From: Bacteroidota bacterium
GTDB taxonomy: Bacteria > Bacteroidota > Bacteroidia > Flavobacteriales > Flavobacteriaceae
Assembly: GCA_024280635.1 (NCBI GenBank)
Contig: JAJRPS010000080.1
Span: forward strand, 1-33,614
Reading direction: 5' to 3'
DNA: 33,614 nt
A program made the position numbers and the translations under genes. Below the pieces are notes generated by a model. The model was given only the letters and a program-made list of their open reading frames with translations. It was not told where the DNA came from and ran no database searches. How positions within the stretch are numbered: position 1 is the stretch's first letter; every line of letters begins with the position of its first letter. This document shows, piece after piece, positions 1 through 8,083 of this stretch.

Positions 1-17
1 CCTTCCCTTTGGGAAGG
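1..17. repeat. Perfect hairpin at window edge, possible REP-like intergenic element
   Basis: CCTTCCCTTTGGGAAGG forms a perfect 7-bp stem around a TTT loop, just upstream of odhB. No T-tract follows, so it is not a classical terminator. The following bases (TTAGGATGGGC) resemble, from memory, the flank of short palindromic repeats scattered through Flavobacteriia genomes. That link is inference; only one copy is visible here. Confidence 0.45.
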
Positions 18-43
18 TTAGGATGGGCTAAACAATAAGAGTT

Positions 44-1255
44 ATGATTTTAGAAATGAAAGTTCCTTCTCCGGGGGAATCAATTACAGAAGTAGAAATT
101 GCAGAATGGTTAGTGCAAGATGGTGATTATGTAGAAAAAGATCAAGCCATTGCAGAAGTTGATTCTGATAAGGCAACTTTAGAGTTACCTGCGGAAGAAA
201 GTGGAATTATTACCTTAAAAGCTGAAGAAGGTGACGCCGTTGCCGTGGGTGCTGTAGTGTGTTTAATTGACACCAGCGCGAAAGCCCCTGAAGGCAGTGC
301 TCCAAAAACAGAAGCACCTAAAGCAGAAGAAAAAAAGGCGGTAACTCCTGCTCCAGTAGCAGCCAAAGCAACTACATACGCAACAGGAACAGCATCTCCA
401 GCAGCTAAAAAAATATTAGCCGAAAAAGGAATGTCAGCTTCTGAAATTAAAGGAACAGGAAAAGACGGTCGTGTAACAAAAGACGATGCTGTAAAAGCAA
501 CACCAGCTATGGGTACTCCAACAGGTGGCGTACGTAGTACGGGACGTAAAAAAATGTCAATGTTACGTCGTAAAGTAGCAGAACGATTAGTGGAAGCTAA
601 AAATACAACAGCTATGTTAACCACGTTTAACGAGGTAGACATGCAACCTATTTTTGACTTGCGTACCGAGTATAAAGAAGCTTTTAAAACAAAACACGGT
701 GTTGGATTAGGCTTTATGTCTTTCTTTTCTAAAGCAGTAGTAAGAGCCTTACAAATGTATCCAGATGTAAACTCTATGATTGACGGTAAAGAAATGATTA
801 CTTTTGATTATTGTGACATTTCTATTGCAGTTTCAGGTCCAAAAGGATTAATGGTACCCGTAATGCGTAATGCAGAAACCTTAACTTTTAGAGGTATTGA
901 ATCGGAAATTAAGCGTTTGGCTATTAAAGCACGTGACGGTAAAATTACAGTTGATGACATGACAGGTGGTACATTTACGATTTCTAACGGTGGTGTTTTT
1001 GGGTCTATGATGAGTACTCCAATTATCAATCCTCCGCAATCTGGTATTCTAGGAATGCACAACATTATACAACGTCCAGTAGCTATTGATGGTCAAGTAG
1101 TAATACGTCCAATGATGTATTTAGCATTGTCTTATGACCACAGGATTATTGATGGTAAAGAATCTGTTGGTTTCTTAGTCGCTATTAAAGAAGCGTTAGA
1201 AAACCCAGTAGAATTGCTAATGAATAACGATATTAACAAAGCTTTGGAAATGTAA
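44..1255 (+). CDS. odhB: 2-oxoglutarate dehydrogenase E2 component (dihydrolipoyllysine-residue succinyltransferase)
   Basis: This is the E2 core enzyme of the TCA-cycle 2-oxoglutarate dehydrogenase complex, which transfers the succinyl group from lipoamide to CoA. The 403-residue protein has the full domain order. An N-terminal lipoyl domain carries the lipoylation motif DSDKA (Lys43). An Ala/Pro/Lys-rich flexible linker (about 78-115) follows, then a peripheral subunit-binding domain (about 117-150, [10 protein letters not shown]...[10 protein letters not shown]). The catalytic acyltransferase domain (about 165-403) ends with the active-site signature DHRIIDG (His366, Asp370). A short N-terminus with one lipoyl domain and this active site fits succinyltransferase better than pyruvate dehydrogenase E2. 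The E1 gene normally upstream would lie outside the window. A strong terminator follows 26 bp after the stop. Confidence 0.95.
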   Translation: MILEMKVPSPGESITEVEIAEWLVQDGDYVEKDQAIAEVDSDKATLELPAEESGIITLKAEEGDAVAVGAVVCLIDTSAKAPEGSAPKTEAPKAEEKKAVTPAPVAAKATTYATGTASPAAKKILAEKGMSASEIKGTGKDGRVTKDDAVKATPAMGTPTGGVRSTGRKKMSMLRRKVAERLVEAKNTTAMLTTFNEVDMQPIFDLRTEYKEAFKTKHGVGLGFMSFFSKAVVRALQMYPDVNSMIDGKEMITFDYCDISIAVSGPKGLMVPVMRNAETLTFRGIESEIKRLAIKARDGKITVDDMTGGTFTISNGGVFGSMMSTPIINPPQSGILGMHNIIQRPVAIDGQVVIRPMMYLALSYDHRIIDGKESVGFLVAIKEALENPVELLMNNDINKALEM

Positions 1256-1280
1256 TATTTTCAAATGCAATTTTATATAT

Positions 1281-1317
1281 AAATCCCGAAACTTAAATTA
1301 GTTTCGGGATTTTTTTT
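1281..1317 (+). terminator. Rho-independent terminator of odhB
   Basis: AAATCCCGAAACT and AGTTTCGGGATTT form a 13-bp perfect stem around TAAATT, followed by a run of T to 1317. The same ATCCCGA/TCGGGAT stem base appears in the terminator at 19858-19889. Confidence 0.92.
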
Positions 1318-1713
1318 ATATGTTCCGATGTGTTGTTGAATTGGTGTCTTATTTTTTATTACTAAATAAGCTCCTTCCAAAACTACAATGCTTGTAAAAC
1401 ACTTAAGGATCCAAAAACTCTCCTATTGCTAAAAAACTTCTAATATAGTATTTGTACTAATAGCTTACTTATAAAATAAATTGTGAAGACACTAATACTA
1501 ATGATAAAAATATTTTTCATCTTTATTTATTTTAGGATAATTATTCTGACCTATAGATATATATTTAATTTTTAACTGCTTCAAACTAAATCCCTTTAAT
1601 CTTTATTACGTACACATATTTACAAACAAGTTTTTTTTAAGAACTCACAATATAAACAACAAAACCACCCCTAGTTAGAGGTGGCTTCTTAATTAACGAA
1701 TACTTTATTTAAA
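1318..1713. other. Gene-poor intergenic region
   Basis: About 400 bp of very AT-rich sequence between odhB and the convergent minus-strand gene. Apart from the two terminators at its ends (odhB at 1281-1317, minus-strand at 1665-1684) I see no coding potential, tRNA, repeat or convincing promoter. It may hold decayed sequence. Confidence 0.6.
1665..1684 (-). terminator. Rho-independent terminator of the minus-strand surface protein gene
   Basis: Read on the minus strand, CCACCTCT pairs with AGGGGTGG (8 bp, one G-U pair) around a 4-nt loop and is followed by TTTTGTTGTTT. It lies 30 bp beyond the stop codon of the gene at 1714-3090. Confidence 0.75.
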
Positions 1714-3090
1714 CTACTTTTCTTTAGAAAGATTTGGATTAATTTTAATATAATTAATACCCATTTCTTCTGATTTATCCCATATTTTTGGTTGCATATA
1801 TTTTCCTTTTTGTCCTTGTTTTTTATCTAATTCTGGAATTGCTTTTTCTGGGTATTTTTGCATATACCTATCGTTTCTATTTGCATGTACTGTCCAAGAA
1901 ACTTTAGCTCCAGCTGCTCCTCCTGAAATTACAAAAGAACCATTATTATCAATTTCTGTTTTAACATACATATTTGGCATTGGCTGCCCTATTGCCGATA
2001 ATTGATAGGAGTAATTAATATTAATTGCTGTAAAATAATTTGGCAATTGTACTTTTGCATTCCCATTTGCATCAAAAACCATAACCCCTCTATACATATT
2101 CAACACTTCATTAGACTCAACTGAATAATGTCTTAATAATTTATTTTCAGGATCTAATGGATGATCAATTAAAAATGTTTTTACACCTCCTGCCCCTGAA
2201 TCATCTGGCGTATATAAACCGTACCAATTTCCTTCTCCATACACTCCATACCCAAACCCAGCACCTGTTGTTACTGACCTTCCTACAACACCTTTAGCAT
2301 CCACTGTCGAACCAATAGCGACATTAACATGTCCTAGAACACCTACAGATGCATCATCAGCAAAATTCGTTCTCCCTTCCATTGCTGGAACTGTTGCCGA
2401 TTCACTTTCTCCAAAAATAGTAGCCATTGTTCCTGTTGTAGAAAAATTTTCCGCCCAAATAGCAGCTCCTTCACCACTTTGCGAAAAATACCCCGCCGCA
2501 GCTGATGAACCCACACTACTTGTTCCATATACATTAAATGCATATTCATATCCTGTAGTTGTACCACCTGCCCCTCCATCAATATCTACTAAATCAAAAG
2601 CAAATGCTGGTGTTGGGTTATTAAATAAAAATCGTCCTGCACTATCCAACCTAAATCGTTCTATATTATCTGTACGCAATGCTAAATCTTGCGTGTCTAT
2701 TGTCCCTAAAAATGCTGAAGCAACTGACGTCCCTCCATTACCTAATAAAGACCAATCCAATCCTCCTGGAGAACCTGCAAACGCAACCCATCTTACTCCA
2801 TCCCAGTAATACAAACCAGGAACTACATTATTAGGAGAAACTCCTGCTGCTGCCGTATTCCAAACAAAAGTACCCGCTACCGGTACCCCGCCCCCATTAG
2901 GGTTTACCACTGGCGCTGAAACTGTAATATCTGTTAAAGACACTTGTGGCGGCAAAAGACCTCCTGTTGCAGAAGACACCTCAAGTGCTGCATTTGGTGT
3001 AGTAATTCCTATTCCTACTTGTGAAAAACTAATTTGTGAACATAGTGCTATGGAAACCATACACACTAATCGTGAGAAAGTGATATTCAT
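1714..3090 (-). CDS. Secreted, probably surface-exposed protein with a tail-fibre-like N-terminus and a conserved C-terminal module
   Basis: I cannot assign a function. The 458-residue protein starts with a clear Sec signal peptide (about 1-23, ending SFSQ). The mature N-terminus VGIGITTPNAALEVSS is typical of large Bacteroidota surface proteins and tail-fibre-like proteins. The middle is rich in Gly, Ser, Thr and Ala with repeated short beta-type segments (ATIFGESES, SVGVLGHV, GVVGRS, YGVYGEG). Residues about 300-415 carry IDHPLDPENKLLRHYSVES and later VSWTVHANRNDRY, a module I recall from many unrelated bacterial surface proteins, possibly a trimerisation or intramolecular chaperone-type end domain (inference). 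The last 45 residues are Lys-rich and no T9SS C-terminal sorting domain is evident. The gene stands alone, with its own promoter and terminator. Confidence 0.75.
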   Translation of the reverse strand: MNITFSRLVCMVSIALCSQISFSQVGIGITTPNAALEVSSATGGLLPPQVSLTDITVSAPVVNPNGGGVPVAGTFVWNTAAAGVSPNNVVPGLYYWDGVRWVAFAGSPGGLDWSLLGNGGTSVASAFLGTIDTQDLALRTDNIERFRLDSAGRFLFNNPTPAFAFDLVDIDGGAGGTTTGYEYAFNVYGTSSVGSSAAAGYFSQSGEGAAIWAENFSTTGTMATIFGESESATVPAMEGRTNFADDASVGVLGHVNVAIGSTVDAKGVVGRSVTTGAGFGYGVYGEGNWYGLYTPDDSGAGGVKTFLIDHPLDPENKLLRHYSVESNEVLNMYRGVMVFDANGNAKVQLPNYFTAININYSYQLSAIGQPMPNMYVKTEIDNNGSFVISGGAAGAKVSWTVHANRNDRYMQKYPEKAIPELDKKQGQKGKYMQPKIWDKSEEMGINYIKINPNLSKEK

Positions 3091-3135
3091 TATTTTTGAA
3101 GGGTATTATAAGTTATTTTTCATATTTGTATAATA

Positions 3136-3143
3136 CAAACATA
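3136..3143 (-). promoter_or_regulatory. Candidate -7 box for the minus-strand surface protein gene
   Basis: On the minus strand TATGTTTG matches the Bacteroidota -7 consensus TAnnTTTG, about 46 nt before the ATG at 3090. No clear -33 TTG was found at the right spacing. The box overlaps the palindrome at 3125-3139. Confidence 0.45.
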
Positions 3144-3286
3144 AAAAATAATTATTAATTAGTAGTTGTTTTATCTATATATTACACAAATTACTCGGTA
3201 AAGTGTGGTTTTATTGATAAATTTTCCAGTAATAGTCATAAAACACCGAATATCCACAGTGAGAATTCAAGAACTTAACACACTTA

Positions 3287-3316
3287 TTGAAATATCTTTT
3301 ATAATTTGTATTTTTG
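3287..3316 (+). promoter_or_regulatory. Bacteroidota promoter for the PLP enzyme-glucosaminidase-hemL operon
   Basis: TTG (3287-3289), a 19-bp spacer and TATTTTTG (3309-3316) match the -33/-7 consensus of the Bacteroidota housekeeping sigma factor. The start codon (TTG, 3329) lies only 12 nt beyond the -7 box, so the mRNA probably has a very short leader. Confidence 0.7.
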
Positions 3317-3328
3317 TAAAAAAACACC

Positions 3329-4237
3329 TTGAATCAAAAAATAAATTTACAAAAATTTGGGATAAATACCAGTAAATATCAACTCTATCTAAAAAGAGAT
3401 GATTTGTTAGGCGATGGTATTTCAGGTAATAAATTACGAAAACTAAAATACAACATTATTGAAGCTCAAAACAATAATTTTACTACCGCATTAACTTTTG
3501 GAGGCGCATATTCCAATCATATTTTAGCAGCTTCCTATATAAAAAAAAAACATCACCTTAATATTATTGGAATTATTAGAGGGGAAGAGTTGCAAGATAA
3601 AATAGACTCCAACCCAACCCTAAAAGCTGCTCAACAAAACGGAATGCAACTTCATTTTGTAACCCGTGAAGCATACCGCAACAAAACTGATACGGACTTC
3701 ACCCAATATTTAAAAAAGAAATTTGGCGATTTTTATTTAATTCCAGAAGGTGGCACTAACTCACTAGCTATAAAAGGTTGTGAAGAAATCTTAACTAATA
3801 AAGATGATGATTTTGATTACATCACTTGTGCAGTTGGAACTGGAGGTACTGTTTCAGGTATTATTAATTCGACAAAAAAACAACAAGAAGTCATTGGGTT
3901 TTCTGCTTTAAAAGGTAACTTTTTAAAACATGATGTATCAAAAATGATTCACCAAAATAAAAATAATTGGAGCATTAATACCAATTATCATTTCGGAGGA
4001 TATGCTAAAGTAAACGAAGAACTCATTCATTTTATAAACGATTTTAAAGAAAAGACAGACATACAACTAGACTCCATATATAACGGGAAAATGCTATTTG
4101 GCATCATTGATTTACTTAAAAAAGGGTATTTTAAAGAAAATACAAGTATTTTAGCCGTTCATACTGGTGGACTACAATCTATTGAAGGTATGAACCAATT
4201 GTTAAAAAAGAAAAAACTACCCCTTATTAATTATTAA
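3329..4237 (+). CDS. PLP-dependent 1-aminocyclopropane-1-carboxylate deaminase / D-cysteine desulfhydrase family enzyme
   Basis: The 302-residue protein is a fold-type II PLP enzyme of the tryptophan synthase beta superfamily. YLKRDDL followed by GISGNKLRKLKYN places the PLP Schiff-base lysine at about Lys35, and FGGAYSNH is the conserved substrate and cofactor loop. EGGTNSLAIKG and the glycine-rich AVGTGGTVSGI are the phosphate-binding segments. Flavobacterial members are usually annotated as ACC deaminase or D-cysteine desulfhydrase; the true substrate cannot be told from sequence alone. The start is TTG: the first internal ATG is about 100 codons downstream, beyond the active-site lysine, and the promoter sits just upstream. 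The gene heads a three-gene operon, with the next ATG 1 bp after its stop. An A10 tract lies at 3541-3550. Confidence 0.85.
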   Translation: MNQKINLQKFGINTSKYQLYLKRDDLLGDGISGNKLRKLKYNIIEAQNNNFTTALTFGGAYSNHILAASYIKKKHHLNIIGIIRGEELQDKIDSNPTLKAAQQNGMQLHFVTREAYRNKTDTDFTQYLKKKFGDFYLIPEGGTNSLAIKGCEEILTNKDDDFDYITCAVGTGGTVSGIINSTKKQQEVIGFSALKGNFLKHDVSKMIHQNKNNWSINTNYHFGGYAKVNEELIHFINDFKEKTDIQLDSIYNGKMLFGIIDLLKKGYFKENTSILAVHTGGLQSIEGMNQLLKKKKLPLINY

Positions 4238-4238
4238 A

Positions 4239-5042
4239 ATGAAAAAACTACTATCTCTTATCTTTACTGCTTCCCTCATCATTAGTTGTGGATCAAGTCA
4301 TGTTATTACCTCTAAAAAAGAACACAAAGGGTATCAGCCTAAAAAAACAACACCAAAAGGAATAGAAATTGTTACTCAAAACGATAGTAACACACCTAAA
4401 ACAACACAACCTCTAGTTAATACCGTACCTAAAACCTTTACCAATAAAGTTGAGAAATACATTTATAAATACAAAAATATTGCTCAATATGAGATGCAAC
4501 AACACGGTGTACCCGCAAGTATTACTTTAGCACAGGGTATCTTAGAGTCAGGTGCTGGACAAGGAGATTTAACCCAACGCGCCAATAATCATTTCGGAAT
4601 AAAATGTCACAACTGGAAAGGTGAAAAAGTATATCATGACGATGATAAAAAAGGGGAATGCTTTAGAAAATATACCAACCCTGCGGATTCCTTTAGGGAT
4701 CACTCGTTGTTTTTATCTGGGCGCAATAGGTATGCTTCTTTATTCAAGTTAAAACCTACCAATTATAAAGGGTGGGCAAAAGGATTGCGAAAAGCAGGTT
4801 ATGCTACCGACTCCAAGTATCCTAAAAAACTAATTAGCATAATTGAACGCTACAAGCTATATCAATATGATACTGTTTCTAAAATAAACATCCCTACAAA
4901 CACGAAATCATATACCGTACAGCAAGGAGATTCCTTGTATAACATTGCTAAGAAATTCAACACATCTGTAGCTAAAATCAAAAAAATTAACCATTTAACC
5001 GACAACAATATCAATGTCGGTCAACAATTAAACATACAATAA
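4239..5042 (+). CDS. Lipoprotein N-acetylglucosaminidase (GH73-type) with C-terminal LysM domain
   Basis: A predicted cell-wall hydrolase that cuts the glycan strands of peptidoglycan from the periplasmic side of an envelope membrane. The N-terminus is a lipoprotein signal with lipobox IISC (Cys17). A low-complexity Lys/Thr/Pro linker runs to about residue 65. The glucosaminidase domain (about 72-212) holds [17 protein letters not shown], with Glu103 the probable catalytic acid, and the family segments NNHFGIKCH and [12 protein letters not shown] single LysM domain (about 222-267, [17 protein letters not shown]) binds peptidoglycan. The gene is packed between its neighbours: 1 bp after the upstream stop, and its TAA shares a base with the hemL ATG (TAATG). 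This suggests translational coupling. Confidence 0.88.
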   Translation: MKKLLSLIFTASLIISCGSSHVITSKKEHKGYQPKKTTPKGIEIVTQNDSNTPKTTQPLVNTVPKTFTNKVEKYIYKYKNIAQYEMQQHGVPASITLAQGILESGAGQGDLTQRANNHFGIKCHNWKGEKVYHDDDKKGECFRKYTNPADSFRDHSLFLSGRNRYASLFKLKPTNYKGWAKGLRKAGYATDSKYPKKLISIIERYKLYQYDTVSKINIPTNTKSYTVQQGDSLYNIAKKFNTSVAKIKKINHLTDNNINVGQQLNIQ

Positions 5043-6328
5043 TGAGTATTTACAAAAGAAGTAGCAAACTTTTTCACGAGGCAACACAATACATTCCTGG
5101 AGGTGTAAACTCGCCTGTTAGAGCATTTAAATCCGTTGGTGGTGATCCAATTTTTATCAAAAAAGCAAAAGACGCCTATTTATATGATGAAGATGGAAAC
5201 ATCTTAATTGACTACATAAACTCTTGGGGACCTATGATTTTAGGACACGCAAACTCAAAAGTAGTTGATGCCATTATTGAAAAAACAAAGTTAGGAACTT
5301 CCTTTGGTACACCTACCGAAATTGAAACCGAAATTGCAAAACTAGCCGTTTCCATGGTGCCTAATATTGATAAAATTCGTTTTGTAAATTCCGGTACGGA
5401 AGCCTGTATGAGTGCTGTACGTTTAGCAAGAGGTTTTACCGGTAAGGATAAAATGATAAAATTTGCAGGGTGCTATCACGGTCATTCCGATTCATTTTTA
5501 ATTCAAGCTGGTAGTGGCGCCATGACATTTGGTAGCCCAAATAGCCCTGGAGTTACAAAAGGAACTGCACAAGACACCTTACTAGCTACTTATAATAACA
5601 TTGAAAGTGTACAGCAATTAATTGATGCCAACAAAAACGAAATTGCATGTATTATAATAGAGCCTGTAGCAGGTAATATGGGATGTATTCCTCCTAAAGC
5701 AGGTTTTTTACAAGATTTGCGTAGTTTATGTGATGTGAATAATATTTTATTAGTTTTTGATGAAGTCATGACAGGATTTCGTTTAGCAAAAGGAGGTGCA
5801 CAAGAATTGTTTGGTATTGCTGCCGATATTGTTTGCTTTGGAAAAGTTATTGGCGGTGGATTACCCGTTGGTGCTTTTGCTGCTCGCAATGAAATCATGA
5901 ATTACTTAGCACCACTTGGCCCAGTATATCAAGCAGGTACATTATCTGGAAACCCATTAGCCATGGCAGCGGGATTAGCCATGTTGCAACAATTAAACGA
6001 AGGAAATACTTATCAGAGTTTATTAGAAAAAACAAACTATTTACACGAAGGGTTACATAAAGTATTAACTGTTTCTGGCGTTGATTTTAAAATCAATCAA
6101 GTAGGTTCTATGATTTCCTTACATTTTACTAAAGATGTGGTTTCTGATTTTACCTCAGCAAGCAAAGGAGATAATTCATACTTTAAAAAATTCTTTCACG
6201 GAATGCTAAGCAGGGGGATTTATATTGCACCAAGCGCATATGAAACTTGGTTTTTATGTGACGCATTAACTTATGAAGATCTAGACAAAACCATTAGCGC
6301 TTGTTCTGAAATTGTAAGTGAATTTTAA
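5042..6328 (+). CDS. hemL: Glutamate-1-semialdehyde 2,1-aminomutase
   Basis: This enzyme converts glutamate-1-semialdehyde to 5-aminolevulinate, the second step of the C5 route to haem. It is a class III PLP aminotransferase of 428 residues, the usual length. The N-terminus [13 protein letters not shown] is nearly invariant in GSA aminomutases. [18 protein letters not shown] binds the cofactor phosphate, CYHGHSD follows, [10 protein letters not shown] carries the PLP-interacting Asp, and [14 protein letters not shown] holds the Schiff-base lysine (Lys268). It is the last gene of the operon and is followed by a strong bidirectional terminator. The partner hemA (glutamyl-tRNA reductase) is not in the window. 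Confidence 0.97.
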   Translation: MSIYKRSSKLFHEATQYIPGGVNSPVRAFKSVGGDPIFIKKAKDAYLYDEDGNILIDYINSWGPMILGHANSKVVDAIIEKTKLGTSFGTPTEIETEIAKLAVSMVPNIDKIRFVNSGTEACMSAVRLARGFTGKDKMIKFAGCYHGHSDSFLIQAGSGAMTFGSPNSPGVTKGTAQDTLLATYNNIESVQQLIDANKNEIACIIIEPVAGNMGCIPPKAGFLQDLRSLCDVNNILLVFDEVMTGFRLAKGGAQELFGIAADIVCFGKVIGGGLPVGAFAARNEIMNYLAPLGPVYQAGTLSGNPLAMAAGLAMLQQLNEGNTYQSLLEKTNYLHEGLHKVLTVSGVDFKINQVGSMISLHFTKDVVSDFTSASKGDNSYFKKFFHGMLSRGIYIAPSAYETWFLCDALTYEDLDKTISACSEIVSEF

Positions 6329-6359
6329 TTTAAAAATAATAGCTTAAATAGAGTTACAT

Positions 6360-6390
6360 AAAAAAAAGCACCCAATGGGTGCTTTTTTTT
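6360..6390. terminator. Bidirectional terminator between hemL and the HMA lipoprotein gene
   Basis: A run of A, AGCACCC, AAT, GGGTGCT and a run of eight T form a near-symmetric hairpin. It lies 31 bp after hemL and 17 bp beyond the end of the convergent gene, so it can stop transcription from both sides. Confidence 0.93.
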
Positions 6391-6407
6391 AGTGTTTTGC
6401 TTTAAAA

Positions 6408-7058
6408 TTACGCTGTCTTTTTAGCGGCACATTTTGCTTTACAAGCTGCTTTTTTTGCTGCACATTTAGGGCAGTTAGCATCTTTACAATCAGGGCTACA
6501 TTTAGTATCACACTTTTTTGCAGAACATTTTGCTTTATTTGCTGCACACTTTGCTTTACAAGCTGCTTTTTTTGCTGCACATTTAGGGCAATTAGCATCT
6601 TTACAATCAGCGCTACATTTAGTATCACACTTTTTTGCAGAACATTTTTTACTATCCTTAGCGCAACATGGTTTTGTACACCCTGGCTTACAAGATTTTG
6701 AAAAATCAATTTTATATTGATCTCCGTTAGAAGCTACTTTAGCAGCTAACAAATCAGTCGTTACTTTACTTGCGTCATAAGACACCGTTGCTGTTTTGGT
6801 TTCGAAATCTACTTTTGCAGATTGAACCCCTTCCATTTTAGATAAGCTTTTTTCAATTTTAGCAGCACAACCTATAGCACAAGTCATACCTTCAATTTTA
6901 AATGTTGAAGTTGCTAATTTATCAGCAGCTACACTTCCTTTTTCTGCCACTTTTTCTACAGTGTCCACCACTACAGTTTCAGCGTCTTTTGCTTCTTTTT
7001 TACAAGATACAGTAGCTATCAATGCGAATGCAATAGCCATCATTTTTAATGTTTTCAT
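6408..7058 (-). CDS. Heavy-metal-associated (HMA) domain lipoprotein with a cysteine-rich tandem-repeat tail
   Basis: The 216-residue protein has a lipoprotein signal (lipobox ATVSC, lipidated Cys19), a short charged linker, and an HMA fold (about 51-118). The metal loop reads GMTCAIGC (Cys60, Cys64), a CxxxC spacing instead of the usual CxxC. Residues 122-210 form a tail with 20 cysteines in about 90 residues, mostly as KC, DC and NC between Lys and Ala. This tail contains two copies of a 39-residue unit (KCSAKKCDTKCS-D-CKDANCPKC...), encoded by a 117-bp DNA repeat. HMA domains bind Cu(I) or other soft metals; the tail looks metallothionein-like, so an envelope-anchored metal trap or chaperone is a reasonable inference. 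No metal ATPase is adjacent. The gene is alone, between a shared terminator and a divergent DMT gene. Confidence 0.85.
   Translation of the reverse strand: MKTLKMMAIAFALIATVSCKKEAKDAETVVVDTVEKVAEKGSVAADKLATSTFKIEGMTCAIGCAAKIEKSLSKMEGVQSAKVDFETKTATVSYDASKVTTDLLAAKVASNGDQYKIDFSKSCKPGCTKPCCAKDSKKCSAKKCDTKCSADCKDANCPKCAAKKAACKAKCAANKAKCSAKKCDTKCSPDCKDANCPKCAAKKAACKAKCAAKKTA
6424..6647. repeat. 117-bp tandem direct repeat inside the HMA lipoprotein gene
   Basis: Two nearly identical copies with a period of 117 bp (for example ACAAGCTGCT at 6441 and 6558) encode the 39-residue cysteine-rich unit. The copies differ at only a few positions, which suggests recent duplication or ongoing homogenisation. 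Confidence 0.9.
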
Positions 7059-7083
7059 TTTGTTATTTTTAGATTAGTAATCA

Positions 7084-7091
7084 CAAATATA
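7084..7091 (-). promoter_or_regulatory. Candidate -7 box for the HMA lipoprotein gene
   Basis: On the minus strand TATATTTG matches TAnnTTTG exactly and lies 25 nt before the ATG at 7058. No -33 TTG was found at the expected spacing. Confidence 0.5.
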
Positions 7092-7135
7092 CTAAAAACA
7101 AAGAATTATCACTGTTTTTTATTCATTTTTGCAAT

Positions 7136-8011
7136 ATGAAAAACAATACTAACAAATGGATTTATTTAATTACCCTTTCCATTATATGGGGAAGCTCCTT
7201 TATTTTAATTAAAAAAGGACTAATAGGTCTAAACGCCTACCAGCTCGGTTCTTTACGTATTATTTTTACTGCTATTTTTCTATTTATAATTGGATTTAAA
7301 TCATTAAAAACTATAAAAAAAGAGCAGTATAAAGCAATTGCATTTTCAGCATTTTTAGGCAGTTTCATTCCCGTATATTGCTTTGCTTTTGCCGAAACAG
7401 AAATTGACAGTGCTATTGCTTCCATCTTAAATTCATTAACACCTTTAAGTACTTTAATTTTAGGCTATTTTATATTTAACCTTGCTTTTACTCAAAAACA
7501 ATTATTCGGAATTATCATAGGCTTATCTGGAACCTTTTTACTTATTATTAGCGGTGCCAACTTAAATCCAGATCAAAATTATTGGTTCAGTATTTTTGTA
7601 ATCATCGCCTCAATTTGTTACGCATTTAATGTAAACATCATTAAAACCCACTTAAAAGGCGTTAAGCCTTTAGCTATTGCAACGGGTAATTTTGTAGTCA
7701 TTATTATTCCAGCTCTAATAGTATTGAGTTGTACAAATTTTTTTTCTACAGAAGTATTATCAGCACCTAAAACGCAAACTGCAATGGGCTATATTGCCAT
7801 CCTTTCTATATTTGGAACTGGTATTGCTAAAATAATGTTTAATAAACTAGTACATATTTCTACTCCAATTTTTGCATCTTCAGTAACCTATACTATTCCT
7901 ATTGTGGCGTTGTTTTGGGGTGTTTTAGATGACGAAAAAATGAATTTAATTCAAATTATAGCCGCTTCAATTATTTTATTAGGAGTTTATTTAGCAAACA
8001 GAAAAGCATAA
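7136..8011 (+). CDS. EamA/DMT-superfamily transporter
   Basis: An inner-membrane protein of 291 residues, the usual length for ten-helix drug/metabolite transporters built from two EamA repeats. The first repeat opens with WIYLITLSIIWGSSFILIKKGL, the characteristic start with the small-residue WGSSF motif. The second begins near ICYAFNVNIIKTHLKG and ends VALFWGVLDDEKMNLIQ followed by a last helix, a typical DMT ending. Substrates of such proteins range from amino acids to nucleotides and cannot be read from sequence. A degenerate -7 box (CATTTTTG, 7124-7131) ends only 4 nt before the ATG, so the transcript may be leaderless. It is divergent from the HMA lipoprotein gene. Confidence 0.88.
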   Translation: MKNNTNKWIYLITLSIIWGSSFILIKKGLIGLNAYQLGSLRIIFTAIFLFIIGFKSLKTIKKEQYKAIAFSAFLGSFIPVYCFAFAETEIDSAIASILNSLTPLSTLILGYFIFNLAFTQKQLFGIIIGLSGTFLLIISGANLNPDQNYWFSIFVIIASICYAFNVNIIKTHLKGVKPLAIATGNFVVIIIPALIVLSCTNFFSTEVLSAPKTQTAMGYIAILSIFGTGIAKIMFNKLVHISTPIFASSVTYTIPIVALFWGVLDDEKMNLIQIIAASIILLGVYLANRKA

Positions 8012-8026
8012 AAACACACAAATACT

Positions 8027-8056
8027 TTTGATAATTGATACATCGGTTTAACTTTG
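8027..8056 (+). promoter_or_regulatory. Bacteroidota promoter for maeB
   Basis: TTTG (8027-8030), an 18-bp spacer and TAACTTTG (8049-8056) fit the -33/-7 consensus. The ATG follows 27 nt beyond the -7 box. Confidence 0.75.
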
Positions 8057-8083
8057 TAGGTCATTCATAAATGAATTTATCCA

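Noticed and set aside
142-642. Long antisense open frame over odhB
   Set aside because: No signal peptide, domain or promoter; the opposite strand encodes a complete, well-conserved E2.
6424-6647. Direct repeats that might suggest a CRISPR array
   Set aside because: Only two adjacent 117-bp copies with no unique spacers, inside an intact gene.
6389-6709. Minus-strand frame with repeated Gln/Val/Lys segments opposite the HMA gene frame
   Set aside because: It is the other-frame reading of the 117-bp repeat; the real frame has a signal peptide, an HMA domain and ordered cysteines.
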